Positions 16,286 to 24,227 of a stretch of 40,646 nucleotides of DNA are shown one piece after another (position 1 is the stretch's first letter; every line of letters begins with the position of its first letter). A program made the position numbers and the translations under genes. Location of the stretch: positions 1-40,646 of the forward strand of contig JAGCNV010000093.1 of NCBI GenBank assembly GCA_017645765.1. The letters run 5' to 3'. The notes beneath the pieces are model-generated. The model had not been told where the DNA came from and searched no databases. It saw only the letters and a program-made list of their open reading frames with translations. This DNA is from a bacterium. GTDB lineage: Bacteria; UBP6; UBA1177.

Positions 16286-17411
16286 ACTCTTGTTTTTAGT
16301 GACAAAAATCTTGGCGGTTTTAGTGCTTTCCGTGTTTATTTCAGGTTTGTCCGGTTGTGAAGAAACGTATGAAAACACGGGAAATACCGATGTCGTCGAT
16401 CCGACTGACACGACTGATCCGACAGATCCAACTGATCCGACAGAACAAGCAGATCCGACAGAACCGGCTGAACCGACTGACACGACAGATCCAACTGAGC
16501 CAACCGAACCGACCGATCCGACAGAACCGGCTGAGCCGACCGAACCCACTGAACCGACTGAGCCGGAAGACCCGTGTCTTGCACCGGATGCTGAAAAAAT
16601 AAATTCGGTGATCATCGGCACTTACAACACACATCTCTTTTTCGACAAAGTCTGCGACACAGGACACTGCTCAAGTTCTGATTTTGAAAGCGTGCTTAGT
16701 GATTCGGAGTATAATACAAAAGTCAAAGATCTTGCTGATTCAGTGAAAAAGATCGGAGCAGATATAATTCTTCTTCAGGAAGTCGAAAAAGATTCGTGTC
16801 TCCAGGATTTGTTTGGAAAAACAGGCACTTACGAAGATTGTTTTCTCGGCGAAAAGGAGACGGTTGATACCGCTGTTATGACTAAGGGAAAAATTACTTA
16901 CAAAAACAAGCATCCTGAACAGATTGAATGTGCCGGATGCGATGGCGGGAAGACAACTTTTTCACGTGCTTTTCTTGAAACCCACATCGAGCTTGGCTGT
17001 CGGAAAATCATAGTCTTCTCAGCTCATTTTAAGTCTAAAGCCGATGATGATGCTCAACGCAGACTTGCCGAGGCTGCAGCTGCGGCAAAAATACTCAAAA
17101 AAAGAGCTGAAGAAAATCCGGGCGCACTCATAGTCATGGGCGGAGATCTCAACGACGAACCTGGAAGCGATACGCTTAAATCGTTTGAAAACGACTCGGC
17201 TTTTTTAAGGGTCGCAGCCGAACTTTCTTCAAAAGATCAGGCAACCTACTACTATCGTGGTGATGCTATTGCGCTTGACCACATTTTCTTGGTGAAAACT
17301 GACGGCGGAAAGTACAAAACAGGTTCTGCAGAAGTCGTAAAAGATGCTCCGAGTTACTATTCTTTGGGTTCCTCCGATCACGCCGCATTAAAAGCGACTT
17401 TTGAATTTTAA
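16278..17411 (+). CDS. Lipoprotein with Asp/Glu-Pro-Thr linker and endonuclease/exonuclease/phosphatase domain
   Basis: About 377 aa. The hydrophobic N-terminus ends in lipobox LSGC (Cys27), so it is probably lipidated and anchored in the outer or inner membrane. A low-complexity linker follows (roughly residues 38-95), built from DPT, EPT and EPA triplets. The rest is an endonuclease/exonuclease/phosphatase domain: IGTYNTHLFF, IILLQEVEKDS (catalytic Glu), FSAHFKSK, MGGDLNDEPGS (Asp/Asn), LDHIFL and SSDHAALK (Asp-His pair). Substrate could be nucleic acid or a phospho-compound. GTG 16278 is the start used (GTG 16269 is an alternative); both overlap the purB end. Reported function is by family only. 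Confidence 0.82.
   Translation: MNKLLFLVTKILAVLVLSVFISGLSGCEETYENTGNTDVVDPTDTTDPTDPTDPTEQADPTEPAEPTDTTDPTEPTEPTDPTEPAEPTEPTEPTEPEDPCLAPDAEKINSVIIGTYNTHLFFDKVCDTGHCSSSDFESVLSDSEYNTKVKDLADSVKKIGADIILLQEVEKDSCLQDLFGKTGTYEDCFLGEKETVDTAVMTKGKITYKNKHPEQIECAGCDGGKTTFSRAFLETHIELGCRKIIVFSAHFKSKADDDAQRRLAEAAAAAKILKKRAEENPGALIVMGGDLNDEPGSDTLKSFENDSAFLRVAAELSSKDQATYYYRGDAIALDHIFLVKTDGGKYKTGSAEVVKDAPSYYSLGSSDHAALKATFEF
16390..16571 (+). repeat. Triplet-codon low-complexity repeat encoding the D/E-P-T linker
   Basis: Degenerate tandem 9-base units (GATCCGACA, GAACCGACT and variants) encode the Asp/Glu-Pro-Thr linker of the lipoprotein. The codon-level variation (CCG/CCA/CCC, ACA/ACT/ACC) suggests maintained protein composition rather than very recent slippage. 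Antisense open frames through here (Val-Gly-Ser-rich) are artefacts. Confidence 0.85.
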
Positions 17412-17412
17412 A

Positions 17413-18327
17413 ATGTTCAAATTCGTTGCCGCAACACAAAAACCGCTGATAATTCCGGTGTTTATACCGCATTTGGGATGCAAAAGGCAGTGCGCTTTCT
17501 GTAACCAGCGTGATGTTACCGGAGTTGCCGAACCAACTTTGGAAGATGTTGAAAATGCCGTGAAAAGCTATCTTTCGTGGTCAAAACCACGCGAAAGGAC
17601 TGAAATTTCTTTTTACGGCGGCACATTTACAGCACTTAATAGCGAAAAAATGATGAACTACATCAAAAAAGGGGCCGAATTTGTTGAAAACGGTATCGTA
17701 AATGCTTTGCGCTGCTCTACTAGACCTGATGAAATCGACGAAGAACGGGTTGAAATCCTGAAAAACAATCATTTTGAAACAGTAGAGCTCGGCGTGCAGA
17801 GTATGTCGGAAAAGCTGCTTGAAAAAATGAAACGCGGACACTCGGCTGGATGTGTTGAAAATGCTGTCAAACTCCTGAAAAACGCCGGAATATCGGTGGG
17901 ATTGCAGTTTATGACGGGCTTTCCTTATGAAACAGCAGAAGATGTCGAAATTTCGTGTGCCTCGCTTTCAGTTCTTAAACCCGATTTTATAAGGATTTAT
18001 CCTTTTGTTCCGCTTAAAAACACGCCGGTCGAGCGTGAAATTTCATCGGGAACCGTGCTTATGGAAAGCGTTGAAACTATTCTTGAGAGAACTGCGACGC
18101 TCTTTCTTGCCGCGATGAAACTTGAAATTCCGGTTATCAGAGTCGGCCTGCCGCAAAGCAGCGATGTACCGGAAATTTATCCCGCCAATCTTTTTCAGGT
18201 CGTGGTTGAAAAAGCGATATCGCGTCTTGCAAAAGAAGGTGAAACAGAATTCTGCATTCCCGATAATTTCGAAACAAGTTTCAATATGGCAAAGAAAAAA
18301 TTTCCTTCTATAATATGTAGAAAATAA
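17413..18327 (+). CDS. Elp3-like radical SAM protein
   Basis: About 304 aa. The radical SAM cluster motif is GCKRQCAFCNQ, with Cys23, Cys27 and Cys30 (CxxxCxxC). FYGGTFTAL, RCSTRPDEIDEE, ETVELGVQSMSEKLLEKMKRGH and LQFMTGFPYET are the Elp3/HemN-type radical SAM segments. There is no acetyltransferase domain, so it is not full Elp3; it resembles the stand-alone YhcC/Elp3-like group. ATG 17413 is one base past the lipoprotein stop, without an obvious ribosome-binding site; TTG 17401 is an alternative. Substrate is unknown, RNA modification being one possibility. Confidence 0.85.
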   Translation: MFKFVAATQKPLIIPVFIPHLGCKRQCAFCNQRDVTGVAEPTLEDVENAVKSYLSWSKPRERTEISFYGGTFTALNSEKMMNYIKKGAEFVENGIVNALRCSTRPDEIDEERVEILKNNHFETVELGVQSMSEKLLEKMKRGHSAGCVENAVKLLKNAGISVGLQFMTGFPYETAEDVEISCASLSVLKPDFIRIYPFVPLKNTPVEREISSGTVLMESVETILERTATLFLAAMKLEIPVIRVGLPQSSDVPEIYPANLFQVVVEKAISRLAKEGETEFCIPDNFETSFNMAKKKFPSIICRK

Positions 18328-18377
18328 AAATCGTTAATTAGTAGTTCTAAAAATCTTTAAAAATATTTTTAGATCTT

Positions 18378-18383
18378 TATAAT
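18378..18383 (+). promoter_or_regulatory. Candidate -10 element before the periplasmic protein gene
   Basis: A perfect TATAAT lies 26 bases before the ATG at 18409, inside the A+T-rich gap 18328-18408. The -35 at 17 bases (CTTTAA) is poor. An inverted repeat CTAAAAAT...ATTTTTAG immediately upstream could be an operator or a weak hairpin. Confidence 0.35.
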
Positions 18384-18408
18384 GAATCGTTTTTTGCGGA
18401 GGTTTGCT

Positions 18409-19272
18409 ATGAAGGTTTCGGTTTTTGTTTTGTTTTTTTTCGCGGTTTTTCTTTTGTCGGCGCAGGTCGTAGTCGAAAGTCCTGAGACTGATGCTCTGCT
18501 GGCAACGCAGATGTTTCTCATAAACGAGCTTGCAATTGACAGCCGGACTGCCGAAACGGAGCGTTTCATCGAGTATATCGGGCAGTTCGCCGAAATTGTT
18601 TCTGCCATAAAAAAGAGGAGTGAAGAGGCTGCCAAGGTGCTGAAAATCGGCAGCGAACTTAAAAACAAGAGTGCGAAAGATTGGCTTTCCGAAGTCGAAA
18701 AAGGACTCGCCGGAGTTTATCCCGATCTCGGAGAAGCAGCGGAATTTTTCTCTGAAGCCGGCGGAAAAGCGGCAAGTGCCGGAAAGTATGCAGGGTATGT
18801 TTCGGGATGGGGTAGAAAACTCGGCGAATATCACGACAAACTGCTTGAAAATTACGGCGGACACCTTGTTTTTCCTGAGCTTTTTCCTGCCGCGGCAGAG
18901 TCGGGAAAAGATTTTATCAGTGCTGAAAGTTCGCAGAAGATCGTCCACAAGGCGTGGCTTGAATCGGGAATGGAATATGAGATGAAAAATGATGCCGTGC
19001 GAGGCGAGATGTTCAGGCGCTACTACGAGGAATACCTCAGGGATGCGCGGGAGAACGACAACATCGAGGCTTTAGGGCTAGCCAACCTGATGCAGGCGAG
19101 CTATATTTCGACCGAAACTCTGGAACATATACGTAAAAACCTTGATCTGAAGGTGATGAAAGAGCAGTTTGACCGTGATTCCGCAGGGTCGTATCTCCAG
19201 TTCCTGAGTGATGAAAATAAGGAAAAAGATTTGCAGAAAAGTGATAGGAAAAAGAGTATTTTCGGACTTTGA
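18409..19272 (+). CDS. Secreted helical protein of unknown function
   Basis: About 287 aa. A clear signal peptide opens it (MKVSVFVLFFFAVFLLSAQ, cleavage likely near AQ-V). The mature part is Glu/Lys/Ala-rich and probably all alpha-helical or coiled coil. ATG 18409 has GCGGAGG eight bases upstream and is preferred over ATG 18382, which would put charged residues before the signal sequence. It lies 12 bases before a lytic transglycosylase gene. The pairing faintly recalls VirB5/TrbJ next to VirB1 in type IV secretion, but no other secretion gene is visible and I do not recognise the family. Confidence 0.72.
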   Translation: MKVSVFVLFFFAVFLLSAQVVVESPETDALLATQMFLINELAIDSRTAETERFIEYIGQFAEIVSAIKKRSEEAAKVLKIGSELKNKSAKDWLSEVEKGLAGVYPDLGEAAEFFSEAGGKAASAGKYAGYVSGWGRKLGEYHDKLLENYGGHLVFPELFPAAAESGKDFISAESSQKIVHKAWLESGMEYEMKNDAVRGEMFRRYYEEYLRDARENDNIEALGLANLMQASYISTETLEHIRKNLDLKVMKEQFDRDSAGSYLQFLSDENKEKDLQKSDRKKSIFGL

Positions 19273-19284
19273 TCGGAGGATTTT

Positions 19285-19821
19285 TTGCTTTTTACAGTGT
19301 TTTTCATGCTTTTTGCAGGGATCGACATGTCAGCCGCAAAGCTGATTGATACAGGATATTCGTGCATTATCGAAGATGCTGTGAAAAAGTATCCGTATAT
19401 TTCGGCTGACGGTGGCAGAAAAATCATGGATCCTTCGCTGATAAAAGCCGTAATATATGTCGAATCGCGCGGGAAACCCGATGCTAGAAGTGCTGCTGGA
19501 GCTTACGGACTGACCCAGATAATGCCGCAAACCGCGAAACTTCTCGGGTGCGACTACGAAACGCTGAATGTGCCACGGAATGCAGTTGAGTGTTCGGTGA
19601 AGTTTTTAGCGGCGCTTTTAACCTATAACAAAGGTGATCTCGTCAAAACTTTGTCAGGTTACAACGGAGGAACTTACTCGACCGAGAGCAGACCGACCGA
19701 AAAGAGCGGAGGACTCGCAGGAAAAATTTACGAAAATCCCGAAACAAAACGCTATGTTGTGTCGGTTTTGAGAATGTTTGAGTTCTTTAAAAGGTCTGGA
19801 AAAACGAAAAAATGTAAATGA
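19285..19821 (+). CDS. Lytic transglycosylase (SLT domain)
   Basis: A 178-aa periplasmic peptidoglycan-cleaving enzyme. A short hydrophobic N-terminus (MLFTVFFMLFAGIDMSAAK) serves as signal peptide. The SLT domain has catalytic Glu60 in IYVESRGKP, GAYGLTQIMP (residues 72-81) and SGYNGG. The start is TTG 19285, with CGGAGG five bases upstream. Small length and lack of wall-binding repeats make it like specialised VirB1-type enzymes. It is probably co-transcribed with the upstream secreted protein, with which it may act. Confidence 0.86.
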   Translation: MLFTVFFMLFAGIDMSAAKLIDTGYSCIIEDAVKKYPYISADGGRKIMDPSLIKAVIYVESRGKPDARSAAGAYGLTQIMPQTAKLLGCDYETLNVPRNAVECSVKFLAALLTYNKGDLVKTLSGYNGGTYSTESRPTEKSGGLAGKIYENPETKRYVVSVLRMFEFFKRSGKTKKCK

Positions 19822-19855
19822 AATCAGATATTTGTGTCAGTTTGCGGAAAAAATA

Positions 19856-19884
19856 TTGACATCGGGGAAACATTTGATTATAAA
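19856..19884 (+). promoter_or_regulatory. Near-consensus promoter of the tRNA-Val/thrS operon
   Basis: Perfect TTGACA (19856-19861), 17-base spacer, TATAAA (19879-19884), followed by the G+C-rich discriminator GCGCGG. Start point would be about 19891, 20 bases before the tRNA. Discriminators of this kind are typical of stable-RNA promoters under growth-rate control. Confidence 0.85.
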
Positions 19885-19910
19885 GCGCGGCAATTTTCTT
19901 GTTCATGTGT

Positions 19911-19985
19911 GGGCTCGTAGCTCAGCGGGAGAGCACTGCTTTGACGTAGCAGGGGTCAGTGGTTCGATCCCACTCGGGCCTACCA
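19911..19985 (+). tRNA. tRNA-Val (GAC)
   Basis: A complete cloverleaf: acceptor GGGCTCG with CGGGCCT (first pair G-U), T8-A9, D arm GCTC/GAGC, anticodon stem CTGCT/AGCAG with loop TTGACGT (anticodon GAC), and T arm AGTGG-TTCGATC-CCACT. CCA is encoded at 19983-19985. It sits 20 bases after the predicted start of transcription and 19 bases before the thrS ATG, so a processing cut is needed between tRNA and mRNA. Confidence 0.96.
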
Positions 19986-20004
19986 TGTTTCTTTTGAGGT
20001 TGAT

Positions 20005-21918
20005 ATGTTTGAAGTAATACTTCCCGACGGGAATAAAATCGAATCCGAAATTTCTGAAAACTGGTTGTCGTTTATAAAACGTGTAATAGGCGAAGGTCTT
20101 GCAAAAGCGGCTGTCGCTGTTTCTATAAACGACAAAATTGTTGATGTTACGGCTGAAGTCGAATCGGGCAATATGTCAGTCATAACGATGAAGATGCCGG
20201 AAGGCGTTGCGATTATGCGCCATTCCGCGTCCCACATCATGGCTGATGCAGTCCAGAAACTTTTTCCGGGCACGAAAGTAACAATCGGTCCTTCGATAGA
20301 GAACGGTTTTTATTACGATTTTGATTCTCCTCACCGTTTTTCGGTAGATGATTTCGAGGCTATTGAAAAGAAGATGTCCGAGATCGTAAAAGGGAGATTC
20401 CCTTTCATGAGAAAAGTCGTAACAAAAGAAGCGGCTATCGAGCTTTTCACTAAAATGGGTGAAAATTACAAAGTCGAAATCATTGAAGATTTGGGCGAGC
20501 CGTTCGTTTCTCTCTACTACCATGGTGATTTTGTCGACCTTTGCCGCGGTCCTCATGTTCCGAACACAGGTTTTGTAAAGGCTTTCAAACTTATGTCGGT
20601 TGCAGGCGCTTACTGGAGAGGCGATGAAAACAGAAATATGCTCCAGAGAATTTATGCAACTGCGTTTCCGAACAAGGAATCGTTGGACGAATATCTCAAG
20701 ATGCTTGAGGAAGCAAAAGAGAGAGATCACAGAAAAATCGGTGCAGATCTTGATCTTTTCACCTTCTCCGAAAATGTCGGCGGCGGACTTGTTCTTTGGA
20801 CTCCGAACGGCGGCATAGTCAGAACGGTCATCGAGAATTTCTGGAGAAAACAGCACGTAAGAAACGGATATAATCTTGTTTTCACTCCGCATATCGGCAG
20901 AAGCCTTCTTTGGGAAACAAGCGGTCATCTGAGTTTCTACAAAGACGGAATGTACAATCCGATGGATATAGACGGCGAAGATTATTATGTAAAACCGATG
21001 AACTGTCCGTTCCATGTAATGCTCTACAAAAGAAAAAAATGGAGCTACCGCGAATTCCCGTTCAGATGGGCTGAGCTCGGCACCGTTTACAGATATGAAA
21101 AATCGGGAACTCTCAACGGTCTTAAGCGTGTCCGCGGGTTCACTCAGGACGATGCGCACCTTTTCTGCAGGCTCGACCAGCTTGAGGATGAAATCGAGCG
21201 TGTTCTTAATTTCGCGCTTTTCATGCTGAGAAGTTTCGGATTCGAGAAATTCAAAGTCTTCCTCAGCACCCGTCCGAATGAGTATGTCGGCGAGTTGGAA
21301 GTTTGGAATAAAGCCGAAGACGCTTTGAAAAAAGTTCTCGATGCTTCCGGTCTTCCGTGGGAGATCCAGGAAGGCGACGGTGCTTTCTACGGTCCGAAGA
21401 TAGATGTGAACATCACCGATTCGATCGGCAGACTTTGGCAGCTCTCGACGGTTCAGGTAGATTTCAACCTGCCGGAAAGATTCGATATTTCATATGTCGG
21501 CGAAGACGGGCAGGAACACCGTCCGATCATGCTCCACAGGGCTCTGCTCGGTTCGATCGAACGTTTCTTCGGTGTTCTTATCGAGCATTTCAAAGGCGCT
21601 TTCCCGATGTGGCTTGCACCCGTTCAGGTCGCAGTCCTTCCTGTTTCTGAAAAACATGCGGAAACTGCTGACAAGCTGATCCAGAAGCTTATTGAAACCG
21701 GAATTAGAGTCAAACTTGACGACAGAAACGAAAAAGTCGGATATAAAATTCGCGAATGGTCTGTTCAGAAAGTTCCCTACATCGTTGTTGTCGGTGACAA
21801 CGAAGCTGATCTCAAGACTATCACGGTCAGAAAGAGAGGCGGAGAACAGAAAACTTTTACAACGGAAGATTTCCTGGCTAAGTTAAACTCTGAAAATTTC
21901 AATGGAGTTTACTATTGA
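20005..21918 (+). CDS. thrS: Threonyl-tRNA synthetase
   Basis: A 637-aa class II synthetase. In order: an N-terminal TGS domain (FEVILPDGNKIE), the editing domain with HSASH, the catalytic core with zinc-site segment MNCPFHVMLYK, motif 2 around RWAELGTVYRYE and GLKRVRGFTQDDAH, motif 3 HRALLGSIERF, and an anticodon-binding domain beginning APVQVAVLPVS. Full length. The TGA overlaps the infC ATG as TGATG. First protein gene of the operon whose leader contains tRNA-Val. Confidence 0.98.
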   Translation: MFEVILPDGNKIESEISENWLSFIKRVIGEGLAKAAVAVSINDKIVDVTAEVESGNMSVITMKMPEGVAIMRHSASHIMADAVQKLFPGTKVTIGPSIENGFYYDFDSPHRFSVDDFEAIEKKMSEIVKGRFPFMRKVVTKEAAIELFTKMGENYKVEIIEDLGEPFVSLYYHGDFVDLCRGPHVPNTGFVKAFKLMSVAGAYWRGDENRNMLQRIYATAFPNKESLDEYLKMLEEAKERDHRKIGADLDLFTFSENVGGGLVLWTPNGGIVRTVIENFWRKQHVRNGYNLVFTPHIGRSLLWETSGHLSFYKDGMYNPMDIDGEDYYVKPMNCPFHVMLYKRKKWSYREFPFRWAELGTVYRYEKSGTLNGLKRVRGFTQDDAHLFCRLDQLEDEIERVLNFALFMLRSFGFEKFKVFLSTRPNEYVGELEVWNKAEDALKKVLDASGLPWEIQEGDGAFYGPKIDVNITDSIGRLWQLSTVQVDFNLPERFDISYVGEDGQEHRPIMLHRALLGSIERFFGVLIEHFKGAFPMWLAPVQVAVLPVSEKHAETADKLIQKLIETGIRVKLDDRNEKVGYKIREWSVQKVPYIVVVGDNEADLKTITVRKRGGEQKTFTTEDFLAKLNSENFNGVYY

Positions 21919-22469
21919 TGAAGCCTGCTAAGCCGGAATCAGGCAATTCGGCACAGCCTGCACCTGGTCTTGTAAACGAGACCATAAAATCACCTACGAT
22001 GCGGGTGGTTGCTCCCACGGGCGAAGTGCTGGGTGTTCTTACAAAACGGGAAGCTTTGGAAAAAGCGAGAGAATTTGGGCTGGATCTCGTCTGTGTTTCC
22101 CCAAACACGGATCCTGTAGTATGTAAGATAATGGATTTCGGAAAACATCTTTACAAGTTAAAGAAAAAAGCTAAAAAAGCTAAGGCAAATCAGGTTGTTG
22201 TTGAAATTAAAGAGCTTAAGATCCGTCCGAATACCGATACGCACGACCTTATGACGAAAGTCCGTCAGGCAAAAAAGTTCCTTGAGGACGGAAATAAGGT
22301 TAAATTCACAGTTTTTTTCAGAGGCAGAGAAATTATGTTTGCTGAAAAAGCTCTGGAAAATCTTAATGTTATTGTTAAGGAACTTGGTGGAGAAGATCAG
22401 CTCGCGATAGAATTGGATAGTGTTGTTAAAAATAAAAAAATGACAATGTTGGTAGCGCAAAAAAATTAA
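21918..22469 (+). CDS. infC: Translation initiation factor IF-3
   Basis: A 183-aa IF-3 that binds the 30S subunit and checks the initiator codon. The N-domain motif (EALEKAREFGLDLVCVSPNTDPVVCKIMD) and C-domain (EIKELKIRPNTDTHDL, VKFTVFFRGREI) are intact. Translation starts with ATG at 21918, overlapping the thrS stop by one base, with GGAG about ten bases upstream. Note that the rare AUU start, used for autoregulation in enterobacteria, is not seen at this position. A short Pro/Ala-rich tail precedes the N-domain. Confidence 0.97.
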   Translation: MKPAKPESGNSAQPAPGLVNETIKSPTMRVVAPTGEVLGVLTKREALEKAREFGLDLVCVSPNTDPVVCKIMDFGKHLYKLKKKAKKAKANQVVVEIKELKIRPNTDTHDLMTKVRQAKKFLEDGNKVKFTVFFRGREIMFAEKALENLNVIVKELGGEDQLAIELDSVVKNKKMTMLVAQKN

Positions 22470-22481
22470 GGAGAATTTGTT

Positions 22482-22679
22482 ATGCCGAAAATGAAAACTA
22501 ATAGAGCTGCTGCGAAAAGAGTTAAATCGAACGGCAGCGGTAAATTGAAAAGATGGCATCCTTTCAAAAGCCACATCCTTACGAAGAAAACACGCAAGAG
22601 AAAAAGAGACCTGAGAAAGGGCGCATACATCGCGACATGCGATATGCCGCAGATGAAGAAACTTCTTCCGTATCTTTAA
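22482..22679 (+). CDS. rpmI: 50S ribosomal protein L35
   Basis: A 65-aa basic protein opening [15 protein letters not shown], with [23 protein letters not shown], typical of L35. AAGGAG precedes the ATG by nine bases. It stands in the standard infC-rpmI-rplT order. Confidence 0.98.
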   Translation: MPKMKTNRAAAKRVKSNGSGKLKRWHPFKSHILTKKTRKRKRDLRKGAYIATCDMPQMKKLLPYL

Positions 22680-22692
22680 TTAGGAGACAGAA

Positions 22693-23043
22693 ATGAGAGT
22701 AAAAAGAGGATTTAAAGCCAATAGAAGAAGAGCGACTATACTTAAAGCCGCAAAAGGCAACTATATGGCAAGATCGAGAAGATACAGAGTTGCCAAGGAA
22801 ACCGTAGAAAGAGGCTGGGCTTATGCGTTCGCTCACAGAAAACTTAAAAAGAGAGATTTCAGAAAACTCTGGATTACGAGAATCAATTCCGCAGTCAGAG
22901 AAAGAGGTCTTTCATACTCGAAATTCATGGATATGATTCATAAGGCAAATATTGACATTGACAGAAAGGTTCTTGCTTACCTCGCAGCTGAAGATCCGAA
23001 AGCTTTCGACAGAATCATAGAAGAAGCCAGAGGCGTTAACTGA
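22693..23043 (+). CDS. rplT: 50S ribosomal protein L20
   Basis: A 116-aa L20, an early 23S rRNA-binding assembly protein. It opens MRVKRGFKANRRRATILKAA and contains the conserved GWAYAFAHRKLKKRDFRKLWI. AGGAGA precedes the ATG. In other bacteria L20 represses this operon through a leader site; no such structure was worked out here. Confidence 0.98.
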   Translation: MRVKRGFKANRRRATILKAAKGNYMARSRRYRVAKETVERGWAYAFAHRKLKKRDFRKLWITRINSAVRERGLSYSKFMDMIHKANIDIDRKVLAYLAAEDPKAFDRIIEEARGVN

Positions 23044-23059
23044 TTAATTGGGGGAAAAA

Positions 23060-23344
23060 ATGAGTGTAACAAAAGTTGAACTTGCAGATTTCGTTTACGA
23101 GCAGATGAAAATCGATAAAAAATATGCATCGGAACTTGTTGATATGTTCTTTGAAGAGTTGAAGGACACTCTTGCAAAAGACGGCGAGATCCAGCTCAGC
23201 GGTTTCGGCAAATTCACCGTTAAGGAAAAGAAAGAGAGAAGAGGACGCAATCCTCAGACCAAAAAACCCTTGACGATCAGCAAAAGAAGAGTTGCGACTT
23301 TCCATCACAGTCAGGTGCTGAAAGACAGGCTCAACAACAAGTAA
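23060..23344 (+). CDS. ihfA: Integration host factor alpha-like DNA-bending protein
   Basis: A 94-aa HU/IHF-family protein. IQLSGFGKFTVKEKKERRGRNPQT and the C-terminal RRVATFHHSQVLK are closest to IHF-alpha, including the GRNPQT loop with the intercalating proline. ATG 23060 has GGGGGA upstream; a TTG at 23048 would add MGEK and is less likely. In enterobacteria ihfA also ends the thrS-infC-rpmI-rplT cluster, but after pheST, which is absent here. Confidence 0.9.
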   Translation: MSVTKVELADFVYEQMKIDKKYASELVDMFFEELKDTLAKDGEIQLSGFGKFTVKEKKERRGRNPQTKKPLTISKRRVATFHHSQVLKDRLNNK

Positions 23345-23360
23345 GTTGTTCCAATAAGGT

Positions 23361-23438
23361 CGGGATGTAGCGCAGTCTGGGTAGCGTACCTGAATGGGGT
23401 TCAGGTGGTCGCTGGTTCAAATCCAGTCATCCCGACCA
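23361..23438 (+). tRNA. tRNA-Pro (GGG)
   Basis: Acceptor CGGGATG pairs with CATCCCG; T8-A9 follow; D arm GCGC/GCGT; anticodon stem CCTGA/TCAGG with loop ATGGGGT (anticodon GGG); T arm GCTGG-TTCAAAT-CCAGT; discriminator A and encoded CCA (23436-23438). It lies 16 bases after the ihfA stop and 11 before the surE ATG, with no terminator on either side. Confidence 0.96.
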
Positions 23439-23449
23439 TTTTTTGAAAA

Positions 23450-24226
23450 ATGATTAAAAAGATTTTTCTTACAAACGATGACGGAATTTATGCCGCAGGT
23501 TTGTCGGCTTTGGAAATCGCGGCATCGAAGAGAAATCTTTTGTGCTTTATTTCTGCGCCGCTGAACGAACAGAGCGGTGCCGGTCATTCAATAACTCTGG
23601 GTGCTCCGCTCAGGGTTTCAAAGTTTTCTGAAAATCGTTTTGCCGTTCACGGAACTCCGACGGACGCGGTTTATATCGGTGTCAACGCTTTGATGAAGGA
23701 AAAACCTCTTTTTGCTGTATCTGGCATAAATAAAGGTGGCAATCTTGGCGACGATATAACGTATTCGGGCACTGTTTCGGCAGCGATGGAAACTTTTTAC
23801 GACGGAATCACTTCGTTTGCCGTTTCTCTTTACATCACCGATTTCGCGGCATTCAAGAACGAAACTTTTGCTGTCTGTGCCGATTTCTTTTTTGACGAAA
23901 TTCTTCCGGAAATCGAAAAAAAGATGGGAAAATCAGAACTTTATGACAATCCCAAACTTTTTAATATCAACATTCCGGAAACTATCGCAAAGTCAGGAAA
24001 AGTTCCGATAAAATGGGTTCCTTTCGGTAAAAGGCTGTACGGCGGAGATGTTGTAAAACGGGTCGATCCGCGCGGAAAAGAGTACTATTGGATCGGCGGT
24101 GATCAGTTCGGTTTTGCCGATATAGACGGCAGCGACTGTCACGAGATAAGGCAGGGATGCACGACGATAACACCTGTGTCACTTGATTTTACAGATGAAA
24201 AAACTCTTGAAAAAATAAGAGGTTAA
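23450..24226 (+). CDS. surE: 5'/3'-nucleotidase SurE
   Basis: A 258-aa metal-dependent nucleotidase. The metal site NDDG (residues 9-12) is at the N-terminus. APLNEQSGAGHSIT, GTPTDAVYIG and SGINKGGNLGDDITYSGT are the SurE signatures. The ATG is only 11 bases downstream of the tRNA-Pro CCA and has no clear Shine-Dalgarno, so its translation may depend on how the tRNA is cut out. Clustering with rph and popT in one strand is likely operonic. Confidence 0.95.
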   Translation: MIKKIFLTNDDGIYAAGLSALEIAASKRNLLCFISAPLNEQSGAGHSITLGAPLRVSKFSENRFAVHGTPTDAVYIGVNALMKEKPLFAVSGINKGGNLGDDITYSGTVSAAMETFYDGITSFAVSLYITDFAAFKNETFAVCADFFFDEILPEIEKKMGKSELYDNPKLFNINIPETIAKSGKVPIKWVPFGKRLYGGDVVKRVDPRGKEYYWIGGDQFGFADIDGSDCHEIRQGCTTITPVSLDFTDEKTLEKIRG

Positions 24227-24227
24227 A

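Noticed and set aside
15683-16621. Minus-strand ORF rich in Val-Gly-Ser repeats
   Set aside because: The repeat is the complement of the Asp/Glu-Pro-Thr linker of the lipoprotein and the rest is antisense to purB.
18409-19821. Part of a type IV secretion system
   Set aside because: Only a weak resemblance to a VirB5/VirB1 pair; no ATPase, channel or coupling protein is in the window.
20176-21159. Long minus-strand ORF opposite thrS
   Set aside because: Shadow of the threonyl-tRNA synthetase frame; no family features.
21915-21920. TTG at 21915 or a rare non-AUG start for infC
   Set aside because: ATG 21918 overlaps the thrS stop in the common coupled form, so there is no need for an unusual start.
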